Assembly: GCA_963787375.1 (NCBI GenBank)
Contig: CAWBCR010000008.1
Location: forward strand, 1-64,000
Length of the DNA: 64,000 bases
Direction of reading: 5' to 3'
Origin: CAWBCR01 sp963787375
Lineage (GTDB): Bacteria > Chloroflexota > Anaerolineae > Aggregatilineales > UBA3940
Shown: positions 25,871 through 34,646 of the stretch, in pieces
Numbering within the stretch: position 1 is the stretch's first letter
How the letters are laid out: each line of letters opens with the position of its first letter
Made by a program: the position numbers and the translations under genes
Notes under the pieces: model-generated
Databases searched by the model: none
The model's input: only the letters and a program-made list of their open reading frames with translations
What the model was told of the DNA's origin: nothing

Positions 25871-26911
25871 TTAGGGGCATTGCACGTAGCCCTGCTCCCA
25901 CAGGCAGCCGATCGTGTTCGGGTGTGACGCCAGCGGGCAGGCGCGCTGCCCCTCGCGCCAGGCGGCGTACTCCGGCGACTCCCAGATGTCGCCGAGAGTT
26001 GTGTGATGGATGTCGCCCATCGCGACGTGCGCCACGTCGGTGCTGCTGCCGTCGACGTAATTGGGGTGGTCGTGCAGCAGCGGCAGGCACGGGCTGACCG
26101 CGCCATCCCAGCGGACGGCGGCAAAGCCACCGCGCGCGAACGGGCAGCCGCCGAATTCAGGCAGCGATGTGCTGTCTGCCGGCGTCGCGCCCAGCACGGC
26201 TTCGAGCGGCCCGGCGGTCGCCAGGTTGATGTCGAAGCGCGGCAGGTTCAGCACCGGCTGGCGCGGCGCGGGGTGGAACGGCAGCGCCGCCTCCGAGCGG
26301 CCATACAGCGCCTCCTCGGCCAGCTCCGGCGAGTGCGGCACGACGTTCGAGACGAGCACCTCGGACGCGCCGACGTGCGCCGCGAACCTCGCCAGGCGCG
26401 GCAGGTCGTCGATATTGCGCTTCATGGCGACAAAGGCGATGGCGATCTGCGGGCTTTCGTGGCGGCGGATGCCGCGCTGGAGCTTGAGGGCGCGCAGCGC
26501 GCGCAGGTTCTCGACCACGCTGCCCAGGCTGCCGCCCTTGCGAATGTCGGCGAAGCCGGCCTCGTTGACGCTGTCGATGGACACGATCAGGCGGTCGAGG
26601 CCCAGGTCGATCAGCGCCGAGGCGATGATGCGGTTGAGCATCGTGCCGTTGGTCATCATTTCGACCCGCGCGCCGGTTGACTTGGCAAGCTGGATGATGT
26701 GCAGGATGTCGGTGTGCAGCATGGGCTCGCCGTAGCCGCTGAGGTGGATGGTCGGCGGAGCGGGCAGCGCGCGAATCTGCTCAACCAGCGCCTCGGCGGT
26801 GTCCAGCGACATCGTACCGGTGACGACGTGCTGCGTGTGCCGCAGGCACATCGGGCAGCGCAGGTTGCAGGCCGTGGTTAATTCGATGTAGAGTTTGTTC
26901 AGGCGGTCCAT
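25871..26911 (-). CDS. Radical SAM protein, likely tungsten-oxidoreductase maturase
   Basis: 346 residues. The radical SAM cluster CX3CX2C is Cys 15, 19 and 22 (ACNLRCPMC), followed by TIHLSGYGEPMLHTDIL, EMMTNGT, LIVSIDSV and IAFVAMKRNIDDLP. A C-terminal Cys-containing SPASM-like region ends IGCLWEQGYVQCP. The order and wording match the family of tungsten cofactor oxidoreductase radical SAM maturases as I remember it; this is family knowledge, not a search. The presence of tupABC, moaA and moeA in the window supports the call. No aldehyde:ferredoxin oxidoreductase gene is present here. Confidence 0.65.
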   Translation of the reverse strand: MDRLNKLYIELTTACNLRCPMCLRHTQHVVTGTMSLDTAEALVEQIRALPAPPTIHLSGYGEPMLHTDILHIIQLAKSTGARVEMMTNGTMLNRIIASALIDLGLDRLIVSIDSVNEAGFADIRKGGSLGSVVENLRALRALKLQRGIRRHESPQIAIAFVAMKRNIDDLPRLARFAAHVGASEVLVSNVVPHSPELAEEALYGRSEAALPFHPAPRQPVLNLPRFDINLATAGPLEAVLGATPADSTSLPEFGGCPFARGGFAAVRWDGAVSPCLPLLHDHPNYVDGSSTDVAHVAMGDIHHTTLGDIWESPEYAAWREGQRACPLASHPNTIGCLWEQGYVQCP

Positions 26912-27045
26912 GAGCGCTCCACTTGCGCGCAGCCCGGCGTTCTGGCTGCCGGTGCTGTCTGATTCAGTATCGCAGACGCGCCGCTGCGCTCCAAGTGTTA
27001 AATGTCATGGATGTGCGCTGTGACCGTCAGAACTCAGGGGTGACG

Positions 27046-27074
27046 TTGATCAGGTTGCGCAGGCAGGCTACAAT
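27046..27074 (+). promoter_or_regulatory. Promoter of the amidase gene
   Basis: TTGATC (27046-27051), 17 bases, TACAAT (27069-27074), about 38 bases before the ATG. Confidence 0.5.
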
Positions 27075-27112
27075 GGGTGCGAACCGGACCCGACCCATTC
27101 CGTGAGGCGCAC

Positions 27113-28294
27113 ATGACACGCAGATCGTTCCTGCACGCCAGCCAGCTTGCCGCGCTGGCCCTGTTTCTCGACCGGGCGCTGCCGCGTGTGACGCGCGCCC
27201 AGTCGACGGGAGTCACCGCCACGACGCAGGTCACGCTGCGGCTGCGCAGCGCGCCCACCACCGATTCCGCGACGCTGGCGCTGGTCGGGGCGGGGACCAC
27301 ACTCAACGTGCTGGGCCGCAGCGCCGCCTCCAACTGGGTGCTGGTCAGCTACCGGAACACGCCGGGCTGGCTGGCGGCATGGTACTGCGCCATCTCCGGT
27401 GACCTGTCTAGCCGTGCCGGTTGCGGGCGGGCAGACGAATGCCGCGCCCTCAGCCGGCGCACCGCCGGCGGCATCGGCGGGGCTCAGCGCGACAGCGCTC
27501 AGCGGGCTGCGGCTGCGCAAAGGGCCCGGCACCGCCTACGTGACGCTGATCATCGTGCCCGCCGGGGCTGCGCTGACGGTCAGCGGGCGCAGCCCCGACA
27601 GCGCGTGGCTGGTCGCCGAGTACGGCGGCGTGCGCGGCTGGGCCGCCGGCTGGCTGCTGGCCGTCAGCGGCGGGGTGGCGGGGCTCCCGGTCGTCACCGG
27701 CGAGGTCAGCGGGGTCGCCGCGCCGCCGCCCGCGCCATCGCTGAGCATCCCGGCGACGTGGGGGCCGGTCCCCAGCCGCCGATCGTGCCCCGTGCTGCAT
27801 GGGGCGCGCGGGTCGTCACCACCGGCTACATCCCGCAGACGCCGCAGCGCATCACGATCCACATGGACGGCGAGTACTTCGAGACCGCCGACCCCATCGC
27901 GCGGATGCAGACGCTGCAAAGCTGGTCGATGGACACGCGCGGTTGGGTCGATATCCCCTACCATTACATCCTCGACCGCGCCGGCGCGATCTACGAGGGC
28001 CGCCCGCTGACCGCCCAGGCCGACACCGGCACCAACTATGATCCCGCCGGGCACATCGCGCTGACGCTGATGGGCGACTACAACGTGCAGGCCCCGCGCC
28101 CCGTCCAGATCGACGCGATGGTGGCGCTGGCAAGCTGGCTGGCCGCGACCTATCACATCTCCCCCGATCTGATCAAGGGTCACCGCGATTACGCCTACAC
28201 CGACTGCCCCGGCCAGTACCTGTACTTCGACTATGTCGCCAACGGGAAGATCGGCCACGCGGTGATGGCGCGGCTGGAGGGTAACGCGCCGTGA
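27113..28294 (+). pseudogene. Tat-exported N-acetylmuramoyl-L-alanine amidase with SH3 domains, frameshifted
   Basis: The N-terminus MTRRSFLHASQLAALALF is a twin-arginine signal. Then come two bacterial SH3 domains (TLRLRSAPTTDSATLALVG and LRLRKGPGTAYVTLIIVPAG) and a C-terminal amidase_2/PGRP domain: PRAAWGAR, ITIHMDG (zinc His), YHYILDRAGAIYEGR, GHRDYAYTDCPG. It cleaves the stem peptide from peptidoglycan outside the cell. The second SH3 domain lies in another frame: +1 near 27410 and -1 (or +2) near 27762, where a run of five G may miss one base. Net frame is restored, so the gene is probably functional in the cell and misread here. Confidence 0.8.
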
Positions 28295-28462
28295 CAGCGG
28301 CTGGTTGCGCGGGAAGACCCTGAGAGCTTGAACCCGCAAGAAACCCATTAGAATCGGGATCAGACCGGATATCTCCTCTTGAGAAAACCGCGTCTAAGAG
28401 TTAGACTGTAAGTAGACGACTCGGCCCGACGGGACCATCCGGGCGGGCTTTCGGTGCGTCAG

Positions 28463-28554
28463 ACCGGAGCAGGCAGGGGGGATCGTCCACGCGAAGGGTG
28501 CAACCCTGTCGCGCAGGATGCGTACAGGTAGGCAAGGGAGACGCAGGCTCCGGT
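28463..28554 (+). ncRNA. Structured leader RNA candidate
   Basis: ACCGGAGC (28463-28470) pairs with GCTCCGGT (28547-28554), closing a domain of about 90 bases. Inside, CGCGA-AGGGT-GCA-ACCCT-g-TCGCG (28490-28513) is a two-part hairpin with one bulge. A strong GAGGAGG and the ATG of a small membrane protein follow 20-30 bases later. The fold does not match a riboswitch class I can name; the c-di-GMP-I class was considered and not accepted. Confidence 0.4.
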
Positions 28555-28584
28555 GACGCTACGACGGCAACCAGAGGAGGACGG

Positions 28585-28767
28585 ATGAACGAACTTACCA
28601 GAAAGACACAGCTTGGCTGGATTGGACGCGCGGCGCAGGGCAGCGTGGTGCTGGCGCTGCGGGCGGCGTTCATCATGGGGCTGGGCATCCTGGCGCTGAC
28701 GGCGCGCGCGGCCATGCCGCTGCACGTGCTGTGGCGCACCTGGCGCGGCAATCAGGCCGACGCCTGA
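28585..28767 (+). CDS. Small one-helix membrane protein
   Basis: 60 residues with one long hydrophobic segment (GSVVLALRAAFIMGLGILAL) between basic ends. GAGGAGG lies seven bases before the ATG. No family recognised. The long structured leader in front suggests that its expression is controlled after transcription starts. Confidence 0.5.
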   Translation: MNELTRKTQLGWIGRAAQGSVVLALRAAFIMGLGILALTARAAMPLHVLWRTWRGNQADA

Positions 28768-28854
28768 GCCGGAGCCAGCTATCGAATCTGGCGTTTGTTC
28801 CAGATTCCACAAAGTGTGATACAATCGGCCTGCACCGGGGAGGGTGCGCCATCC

Positions 28855-29448
28855 ATGACGCAGGCCGTTTACCGCAAGCGATACTACACCACCCTGCGCG
28901 CTTTCAGTGAAGCCGTGCAGGGTGTTCTTGATCACCTCGACGATCTCAAGGCGGCAGCGCGCGGCGGACGCGTGAGCAAAGCCTTCGCCGAGCGCCTGAT
29001 GCTGGCCGTGACGCAGGTCAACGGCTGCCGCTACTGCAATTATGGGCACACCCGCGCCGCGCTGGCAGCCGGTGTCACCCACGACGAGATCGCCGCGCTC
29101 CTCTCGCGCGAGTTTGACCGCGTGCCACAAGACGAAGTCGTGGCGCTAATGTTCGCCCAGCATTACGCCGAATCGCAGGAAAGCCCCGACCCCGCCGCCA
29201 TGCAGCGGCTGGTCGAGACGTATGGCGCGCAGACCGCTGCCGACATCCTCGCCTATTTGCGCATGATCACCTTTGGCAACCTGAGTGGCAACACCTTCGA
29301 CGCGCTGTTGAGCCGTCTGCGAGGCCGCCCCTCGCCGGACGGCAGCCTGCTGCAAGAAGTTGGCGTGCTGGCCTCGGCCTTCGTGATCATCCCCGCCGCG
29401 ATGATCGACCGCATGCTGCTGCGCCCGCGTCGCCGCGCCCCTGCCTGA
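28855..29448 (+). CDS. AhpD-like (carboxymuconolactone decarboxylase family) protein
   Basis: 197 residues. The AhpD redox motif CxxC-x3-H is intact as CRYCNYGH near residue 61, after AERLMLAVTQVNG. Members act as thiol-based peroxidase reductants or related enzymes in the cytoplasm. TACAAT at 28820-28825 with TTGTTC upstream (19-base spacing) is a possible promoter. The C-terminus has a hydrophobic stretch (VLASAFVIIPAAMIDRM). It provides the Cys form to compare with the UGA-containing relative at 53642. Confidence 0.8.
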   Translation: MTQAVYRKRYYTTLRAFSEAVQGVLDHLDDLKAAARGGRVSKAFAERLMLAVTQVNGCRYCNYGHTRAALAAGVTHDEIAALLSREFDRVPQDEVVALMFAQHYAESQESPDPAAMQRLVETYGAQTAADILAYLRMITFGNLSGNTFDALLSRLRGRPSPDGSLLQEVGVLASAFVIIPAAMIDRMLLRPRRRAPA

Positions 29449-29474
29449 CGCGCCTCTTTTCCCCACCTACCCCG

Positions 29475-29502
29475 CAGCGGGCGATGCGACTATCGCCCGC
29501 TG
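29475..29502 (+). terminator. Terminator-like hairpin
   Basis: CAGCGGGCGAT and ATCGCCCGCTG form an 11-bp stem with a six-base loop, followed by TTTG. Confidence 0.65.
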
Positions 29503-29541
29503 TTTGCGTCTGGGAGTAGCTGGAACCTGCGCGGCAATTTG

Positions 29542-29640
29542 ACCTCACCCCCCAAACCTCGCTGTGCTCGGTTCTTCCCCCTCTCCAAAATGGAGAGGGG
29601 GCGGCGAAACACTCGCCAGAGTGTTGAGCGGGGGTGAGGT
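29542..29640. repeat. Family A palindrome
   Basis: ACCTCACCCCCC, then CCCCCTCTCC-AAAAT-GGAGAGGGGG, ACACTCGCCAGAGTGT, and GGGGGTGAGGT. Upstream of the adenine methylase gene. Confidence 0.75.
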
Positions 29641-29710
29641 TGAGGCGCGCGCTAACACTTCGCGGCGAGTTCGGGTAAACTGGTGGCGAGCACCCACAGG
29701 AGGACTCGCC

Positions 29711-30566
29711 TTGCCCGCATCCGACGATAACCACGCCGCGCCCTTCGTCAAGTGGGCCGGCGGCAAATCCGACCTGCTCGACCAGTACGACGCGCTGTTC
29801 CCCACCGATCCGGTCGAGACGTACTACGAGCCATTCGCCGGCAGCGGGGCGGTGTTCTTCCACCTGCGCCGCCGCGACATCGCGCGGCGCTACTGCCTGT
29901 CGGACCTCAACGGCGAGTTGGTCAACGCCTACTGCGTCATCCGCGACTGCGTCGACGCGCTGATCGTGCAGCTTGCCGACCATCGCGCGCAGCACAGCCG
30001 CGAGCACTACTACCGCACGCGGCGGCTCGACCGCAAGCGGCACTGGCGCAAATCGGCGGACAGCGTCGGTGCGAGCCGCGCGGCTGATCTACCTCAACAA
30101 GACCTGCTACAACGGGCTGTGGCGGGTCAACAGCCGGGGCGAGTTCAACGTGCCGATGGGCAGCTACGACCATCCCAACATCCTCGACGAGCGGCGGCTG
30201 GTCGCCGCGTCTCACGCGCTGCAGGGTGTCGAGGTGCGGTCCAACAGCTTCGCGCAGGCCGTCGCCGGGGCCGGTGCGGGCGACTTTGTGTACTTCGACC
30301 CGCCCTACGTGCCCGTCAGCCAGACGGCCAACTTCACCGGCTACTACCGGGGCGGCTTCAGCGCCGACGAGCAGCGCGCGCTGGCCGAAACGTTCCGCGA
30401 TCTGGACACGCGCGGCTGCCGGGTGATGCTCAGCAATTCTGACGTGCCGTTTGTGCGCGATCTGTACGCCGATTTTCGCATCGAGACGGTGACGGCGCGG
30501 CGGCGCATCAACTCCGACGCCACGCAGCGCGGCCCGATCAGCGAGGTCGTGGTGCTGAACTACTGA
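29711..30566 (+). pseudogene. dam: D12-class DNA adenine methyltransferase, one frameshift
   Basis: Methylates adenine N6 in DNA, probably GATC. It has the D12 motifs FVKWAGGKSDLL and YEPFAGSGAVFFHL (SAM binding), SDLNGELVNAY, YLNKTCYNGLWRVN and the catalytic FDPPY. A +1 shift near 30067 separates the first 120 residues from the rest. Start is TTG at 29711 with AGGAGG upstream. About 284 residues after joining. No restriction enzyme is next to it, so it is either an orphan methylase or part of a dispersed system. Confidence 0.82.
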
Positions 30567-31067
30567 GACCAACCGCACAGGATACACTTCAGGACTGTGT
30601 TATCTGTGTCATCTGTGGACTGATTTCTTTGCGCCCTTTGCGCCTTAGCGGTGAGCATCTTACGTTTTTTGGTACAGCGGTACTACCCCGTCAGATGTGC
30701 GCAAGGCAGCCGACAGGTTGGCGTGGGGCGTGCGACATGAAACCCACCTGCCCCACGTGGTATTGTTAGAGTGCAATGCGCTGAGGCAGGCTCCGCCAGA
30801 GCGAGCAGACAGCACCTTTACTGGTAGAAGACATAACGAGTTTCGGTGGTACTGAGCGGAGTTTGTGGAGAGCAAGCATGTATTGGTAGAGGGTAGGGAT
30901 GAGGTATGTGTCGACTGACACCGCCACAGCGCCCCGCCCGCAGAGCACAATCGCGGGCCTGCCACATCGCGTTGCACCCTCCAGGACAAAACGCCTCGCA
31001 ACCCGGGGCGTTTTGCGTTATCATAGCCTGTTCATGGTTCATTTATAGGGAGCAGCGGAAAGTCGCA
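30567..31067. other. Intergenic region with CTTTGCG repeats and a hairpin
   Basis: 30617-30660 holds a CTTTGCG/CCTTAGCGGTGA repeat like that at 60950-61115. No gene is recognised in 30660-30985. 30988-31014 is a hairpin with arms AAAACGCC and GGCGTTTT, a terminator in either direction. Confidence 0.5.
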
Positions 31068-31301
31068 GTGAAAGACAAGCCAACCATCGTATGGATCAGC
31101 TCGTGGGATTGCGAGGCCTGCGTCCACCTGGCCGAGCGCTACACTCTCGACTACGACAGCCCGTGCCTGGCGTGCGAGACGGCCTTTTTGGAGGAGTTCG
31201 CGCGCCCGTACTGGTCGCCCATCGTGCCGATCAAGGTCGGTGAGAAGTGGCCGATCTACGTTGGCGCGCGCGACGAGCGGGTCACCGAGCATAAGCTGTA
31301 G
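31068..31301 (+). CDS. Small cysteine-rich protein of unknown function
   Basis: 77 residues from a GTG start (MKDKPTIVWISSWDC). Two CxxC pairs, CEAC and CLAC, suggest a zinc or iron site. A GGAAAG lies a few bases upstream. The gene is bounded by a hairpin before it and a strong terminator after it, so it is a single-gene unit. Family not recognised. Confidence 0.5.
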   Translation: MKDKPTIVWISSWDCEACVHLAERYTLDYDSPCLACETAFLEEFARPYWSPIVPIKVGEKWPIYVGARDERVTEHKL

Positions 31302-31320
31302 ACCACACCGATCCCCATCG

Positions 31321-31346
31321 CCGCCGGGTTCTCCGGCGGCTTTTTA
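31321..31346 (+). terminator. Intrinsic terminator
   Basis: CCGCCGG-GTTCT-CCGGCGG followed by CTTTTT. Confidence 0.8.
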
Positions 31347-31353
31347 ACTTCCC

Positions 31354-31776
31354 TTACAACCCGCGAAAGACCCAGCGATTGCCCACCAGCAGCGAGACGC
31401 CCAGCGCCACCAGCAGCAGCGTGACGACGATCACAATCAGGTTGTTGCGATACTGCACGGCGGCGGGCTTGTCCTTCCAGAAGCGCGGCGAGTGCGCCAC
31501 CATCGCGGCCACGAACATCGTACCCAGGTGCTCGACCTGCGGCACGGGGAAGCCACCCGCCGCCGCGCTGAAGCTCGCCCAGCCGAGGATCAGCAGGATC
31601 AGGCCCAGCAGCACCTGCAGGTCGAACAGGCCGCTGAAGCCGGCCATCATGCCGCCCGTCATCTTGTCGTACTCGGACTTCTGGATCAGCCCGACCGCGT
31701 TCTTGACCAGCGCGGCGACCGCCACCAGGATGATCAGCCAGCGCACCCATGAGTGAATGAACAGCACAACCGACAT
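31354..31776 (-). CDS. Four-helix integral membrane protein
   Basis: 140 residues with four membrane segments. His residues sit near the membrane faces (FIHSWVRWL at the start, EHLGTMFVAAMVAH in helix three), a layout that could hold a haem, but this is inference. GAGGAGA lies upstream of the ATG. Single gene, convergent with 31068-31301. No family named. Confidence 0.5.
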   Translation of the reverse strand: MSVVLFIHSWVRWLIILVAVAALVKNAVGLIQKSEYDKMTGGMMAGFSGLFDLQVLLGLILLILGWASFSAAAGGFPVPQVEHLGTMFVAAMVAHSPRFWKDKPAAVQYRNNLIVIVVTLLLVALGVSLLVGNRWVFRGL

Positions 31777-31927
31777 CGATATCTCCTCAGTGTTCAGGTG
31801 GGAAGTGTCAGACTTGACGGGTCAGGTCTGATGATAATGAGCGCTCGGCGCGCTGTCAAACGGTTGCAGAGGGACCGGGTTGGCATTCGTTGCGGCAGGC
31901 CCGCCGCCGATGTAAGATGAGTTTGTG

Positions 31928-32865
<938 letters not shown>

Positions 32866-32893
<28 letters not shown>

Positions 32894-33065
32894 GTGCACG
32901 CGAGCGGAGTGAGCGTGCAGACAAGTCCGCTGGAAGCGGACTCCCGCCCAGGCCGACCGAGTCGGTTTCCAACCGACTTGTCCGCCTTCTCGCTGCGCTC
33001 GAAGGCTCATAGACCGGCATTTGAATGCCGGGCGATCCATCGCCGGGCACAGCGAGGCGAGAGAA
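32866..33065. repeat. Family B hairpin array before the transposase
   Basis: At least five short palindromes in a row: GCCCGGCGATCAATCGCCGGGC, GTCCGCTGGAAGCGGAC, GTCGGTTTCCAACCGAC, CCGGCATTTGAATGCCGG and GCCCGGCGATCCATCGCCGGGC. Related hairpins occur at 43286-43592 and 50760-50890. The array ends three to ten bases before the transposase start. Confidence 0.8.
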
Positions 33066-33067
33066 AC

Positions 33068-33535
33068 ATGCCATACTGGCGGCACTTCTATCATCTGGTG
33101 TGGGCGACGAAACGCCGCGACCCGATGATCACCGCGAGCATTGAGCCGTTTGTACATCGCATCCTGGCGGCACGCTGCTACGAGCTTGGCGGCCAGGCAT
33201 TCGCCGTCAACGGCACCGAAGATCACGTGCACGTGGTGGCGATCATCCCGCCGAAGATCGCGGTCGCGGAGTTCGTGCGCAACCTGAAAGGCAGCAGTTC
33301 GCGCTTCATCAGCCTGGAGTTCGACACGCCGTTCGAGTGGCAGGAGGGCTATGGCTCGCTGACCGTCAGCGAACGGAATCTCCAGAAGGCCATCGAATAC
33401 GTGAGACGCCAGAAAGAACATCATTTGAACGCCAGCACGATTGAGCCACTCGAACGCATGTCGGCCAAAGATGAGGGGCCGGTAATCCTCCCGCCGGGTT
33501 CTGGCTCGGGCGGGCCACCGGACGCATCGCCATGA
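33068..33535 (+). mobile_element. Y1 HUH transposase (IS200/RAYT-like)
   Basis: 155 residues. HUH motif in EDHVHVV and the catalytic Tyr region AIEYVRRQKEHH mark a single-stranded DNA transposase; FVRNLKGSSSRFI and WQEGYGSLTVSERNL are typical of this branch. No tnpB follows. The upstream hairpin array suggests the palindromes are its substrate, as with REP-associated transposases; that link is inference. The TGA overlaps the ATG of the next gene (ATGA). It sits between rsmH and ftsL. Confidence 0.8.
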
Positions 33536-33819
33536 CCCACCCCCGATTGACCTTTCGCCTCCACGCCGTCGGGCGCATGATCGAGCGCCGCATTGGCGTC
33601 GAAGAGGTGCGGCTTGTCGTCGAGACGGGTAAGATTGTTGAGACGTATCCAGACGACTCGCCGTACGCCACCAACCAGTTGCGGCTGGGCTGGGTCGACG
33701 ACAGTCCCATTCACGTCGTGGTGGCCAGCGATGCAGACGGCGACTTTCTGGTCGTGACGGCCTACGAGCCCGACCCGGACCGGTGGGACGACACGTTTGC
33801 CCGCAGAGCGCGGCCATGA
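33532..33819 (+). CDS. DUF4258 protein, probable toxin
   Basis: 95 residues: FRLHAVGRMIERRIGVEEV and VVETGKIVETYPDDSPYATNQL, followed by IHVVVASDADGDFLVVTAYEPD, the DUF4258 pattern (a RelE/BrnT-like small fold). It overlaps the transposase stop in front and the YgiT-type gene behind, each by four bases. Pairing with a YgiT-like zinc finger is a known toxin-antitoxin arrangement, so an RNase or interferase toxin is likely. Confidence 0.7.
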   Translation: MTHPRLTFRLHAVGRMIERRIGVEEVRLVVETGKIVETYPDDSPYATNQLRLGWVDDSPIHVVVASDADGDFLVVTAYEPDPDRWDDTFARRARP

Positions 33820-34043
33820 AGTGTGTCATGTGCCAGGGTGGGATCACCCGGCAGGCGAAGACCACGCTCACCATTCAGCGGGGAGACACGACGCTGGTCG
33901 TCAAGGGCATCCCGGCGCAGGTGTGCGAGAGCTGCGGCGAGGCGTACGTCGACGAGGCGGCGGCGGCTAATCTGATCCGCGCTGCCGATGACGCCGAACG
34001 CTCCGGCGTGCGCGCCGCCGTGCGTGACTATGCGGCAGGCTGA
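33816..34043 (+). CDS. YgiT-type zinc-finger protein, probable antitoxin
   Basis: 75 residues with two CxxC pairs (CVMCQGG at the start and QVCESCGEAYVD), the zinc finger of MqsA/YgiT antitoxins. The C-terminal HTH of full MqsA is absent. ATG overlaps the DUF4258 TGA. Neutralises the preceding protein by inference. Confidence 0.75.
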   Translation: MKCVMCQGGITRQAKTTLTIQRGDTTLVVKGIPAQVCESCGEAYVDEAAAANLIRAADDAERSGVRAAVRDYAAG

Positions 34044-34063
34044 GCGATTGCACGCGATTTGCG

Positions 34064-34069
34064 TTATAA
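34064..34069 (+). promoter_or_regulatory. -10 element before the ftsL-like gene
   Basis: TTATAAC at 34064-34070 ends nine bases before the ATG at 34080, so the transcript is short-leadered or leaderless. It gives the downstream cell-wall genes a start that does not depend on rsmH. Confidence 0.4.
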
Positions 34070-34079
34070 CAGGCATACG

Positions 34080-34646
34080 ATGACACAAGACCCGAACGAC
34101 GAATGGCTCTCCCACGCGCTGCGGCAGGCCCCGTGGCGCACACAGACACAGGCGACCTCGCTGGTGCTGGCCGTGGTGCTGGCCGTGGCCGTGATCGGCG
34201 CGCTGTACCTGGCGCAGGCCAGCCGCACCGCCGCCGCCGGACGCCGCCTGCAGGCGATGGAGCAGCAGCGGCAGGCGCTGGAGCAGGAAAACGAGCAGCT
34301 CCGCGCCGAGATCGCCGCGCTGCGCTCCGTGCCGCGCCTCACCGGCCAGGCCGAGAGCCTGGGCTACCACCCTGCCGGCCCCAATGAGGTTGAGTACATG
34401 CTGGTCAAGAACGTGCCGCCTCTCGCCGCGCCGACGCCCGCCCCGGTGCTGACCACCTCGGAGATTGTGCCGACCTACAACGAGACGCTGGAGGGTTGGC
34501 TCGCCGAGCAGTTGTCGACGTTCCGCACTGAGGCGGCAGACTTCTTTACCACCACGTTTGGCGCGGGCGAGCCCGCCGTGCTGACCGCGCCTGGCGACAC
34601 GACCGCCACGCCGCAGCCGGAGCTTCCGGCGGAGGGCACCCCCTGA
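34080..34646 (+). CDS. FtsL/FtsB-like septum protein
   Basis: 188 residues: a short cytoplasmic head, one membrane helix (SLVLAVVLAVAVIGALYLAQA), then a coiled coil (RLQAMEQQRQALEQENEQL) and the block LTGQAESLGYHPAGPNEVEY, typical of the FtsL position in this cluster. A Pro/Thr-rich tail follows, longer than in E. coli FtsL. It precedes the class B PBP with TGATG overlap, the conserved order. Sequence identity to FtsL is not demonstrable by eye. Confidence 0.7.
   Translation: MTQDPNDEWLSHALRQAPWRTQTQATSLVLAVVLAVAVIGALYLAQASRTAAAGRRLQAMEQQRQALEQENEQLRAEIAALRSVPRLTGQAESLGYHPAGPNEVEYMLVKNVPPLAAPTPAPVLTTSEIVPTYNETLEGWLAEQLSTFRTEAADFFTTTFGAGEPAVLTAPGDTTATPQPELPAEGTP

Noticed and set aside
27113..28294. 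Two separate genes, an SH3 protein and an amidase
   Set aside because: Domain order and net frame are continuous when one extra base and one missing base are allowed; neither part has its own start site.
28440..28584. c-di-GMP-I riboswitch
   Set aside because: GACGCA and CTCCGG are present, but the GNRA-capped P2 stem and the GCAAA segment are missing.
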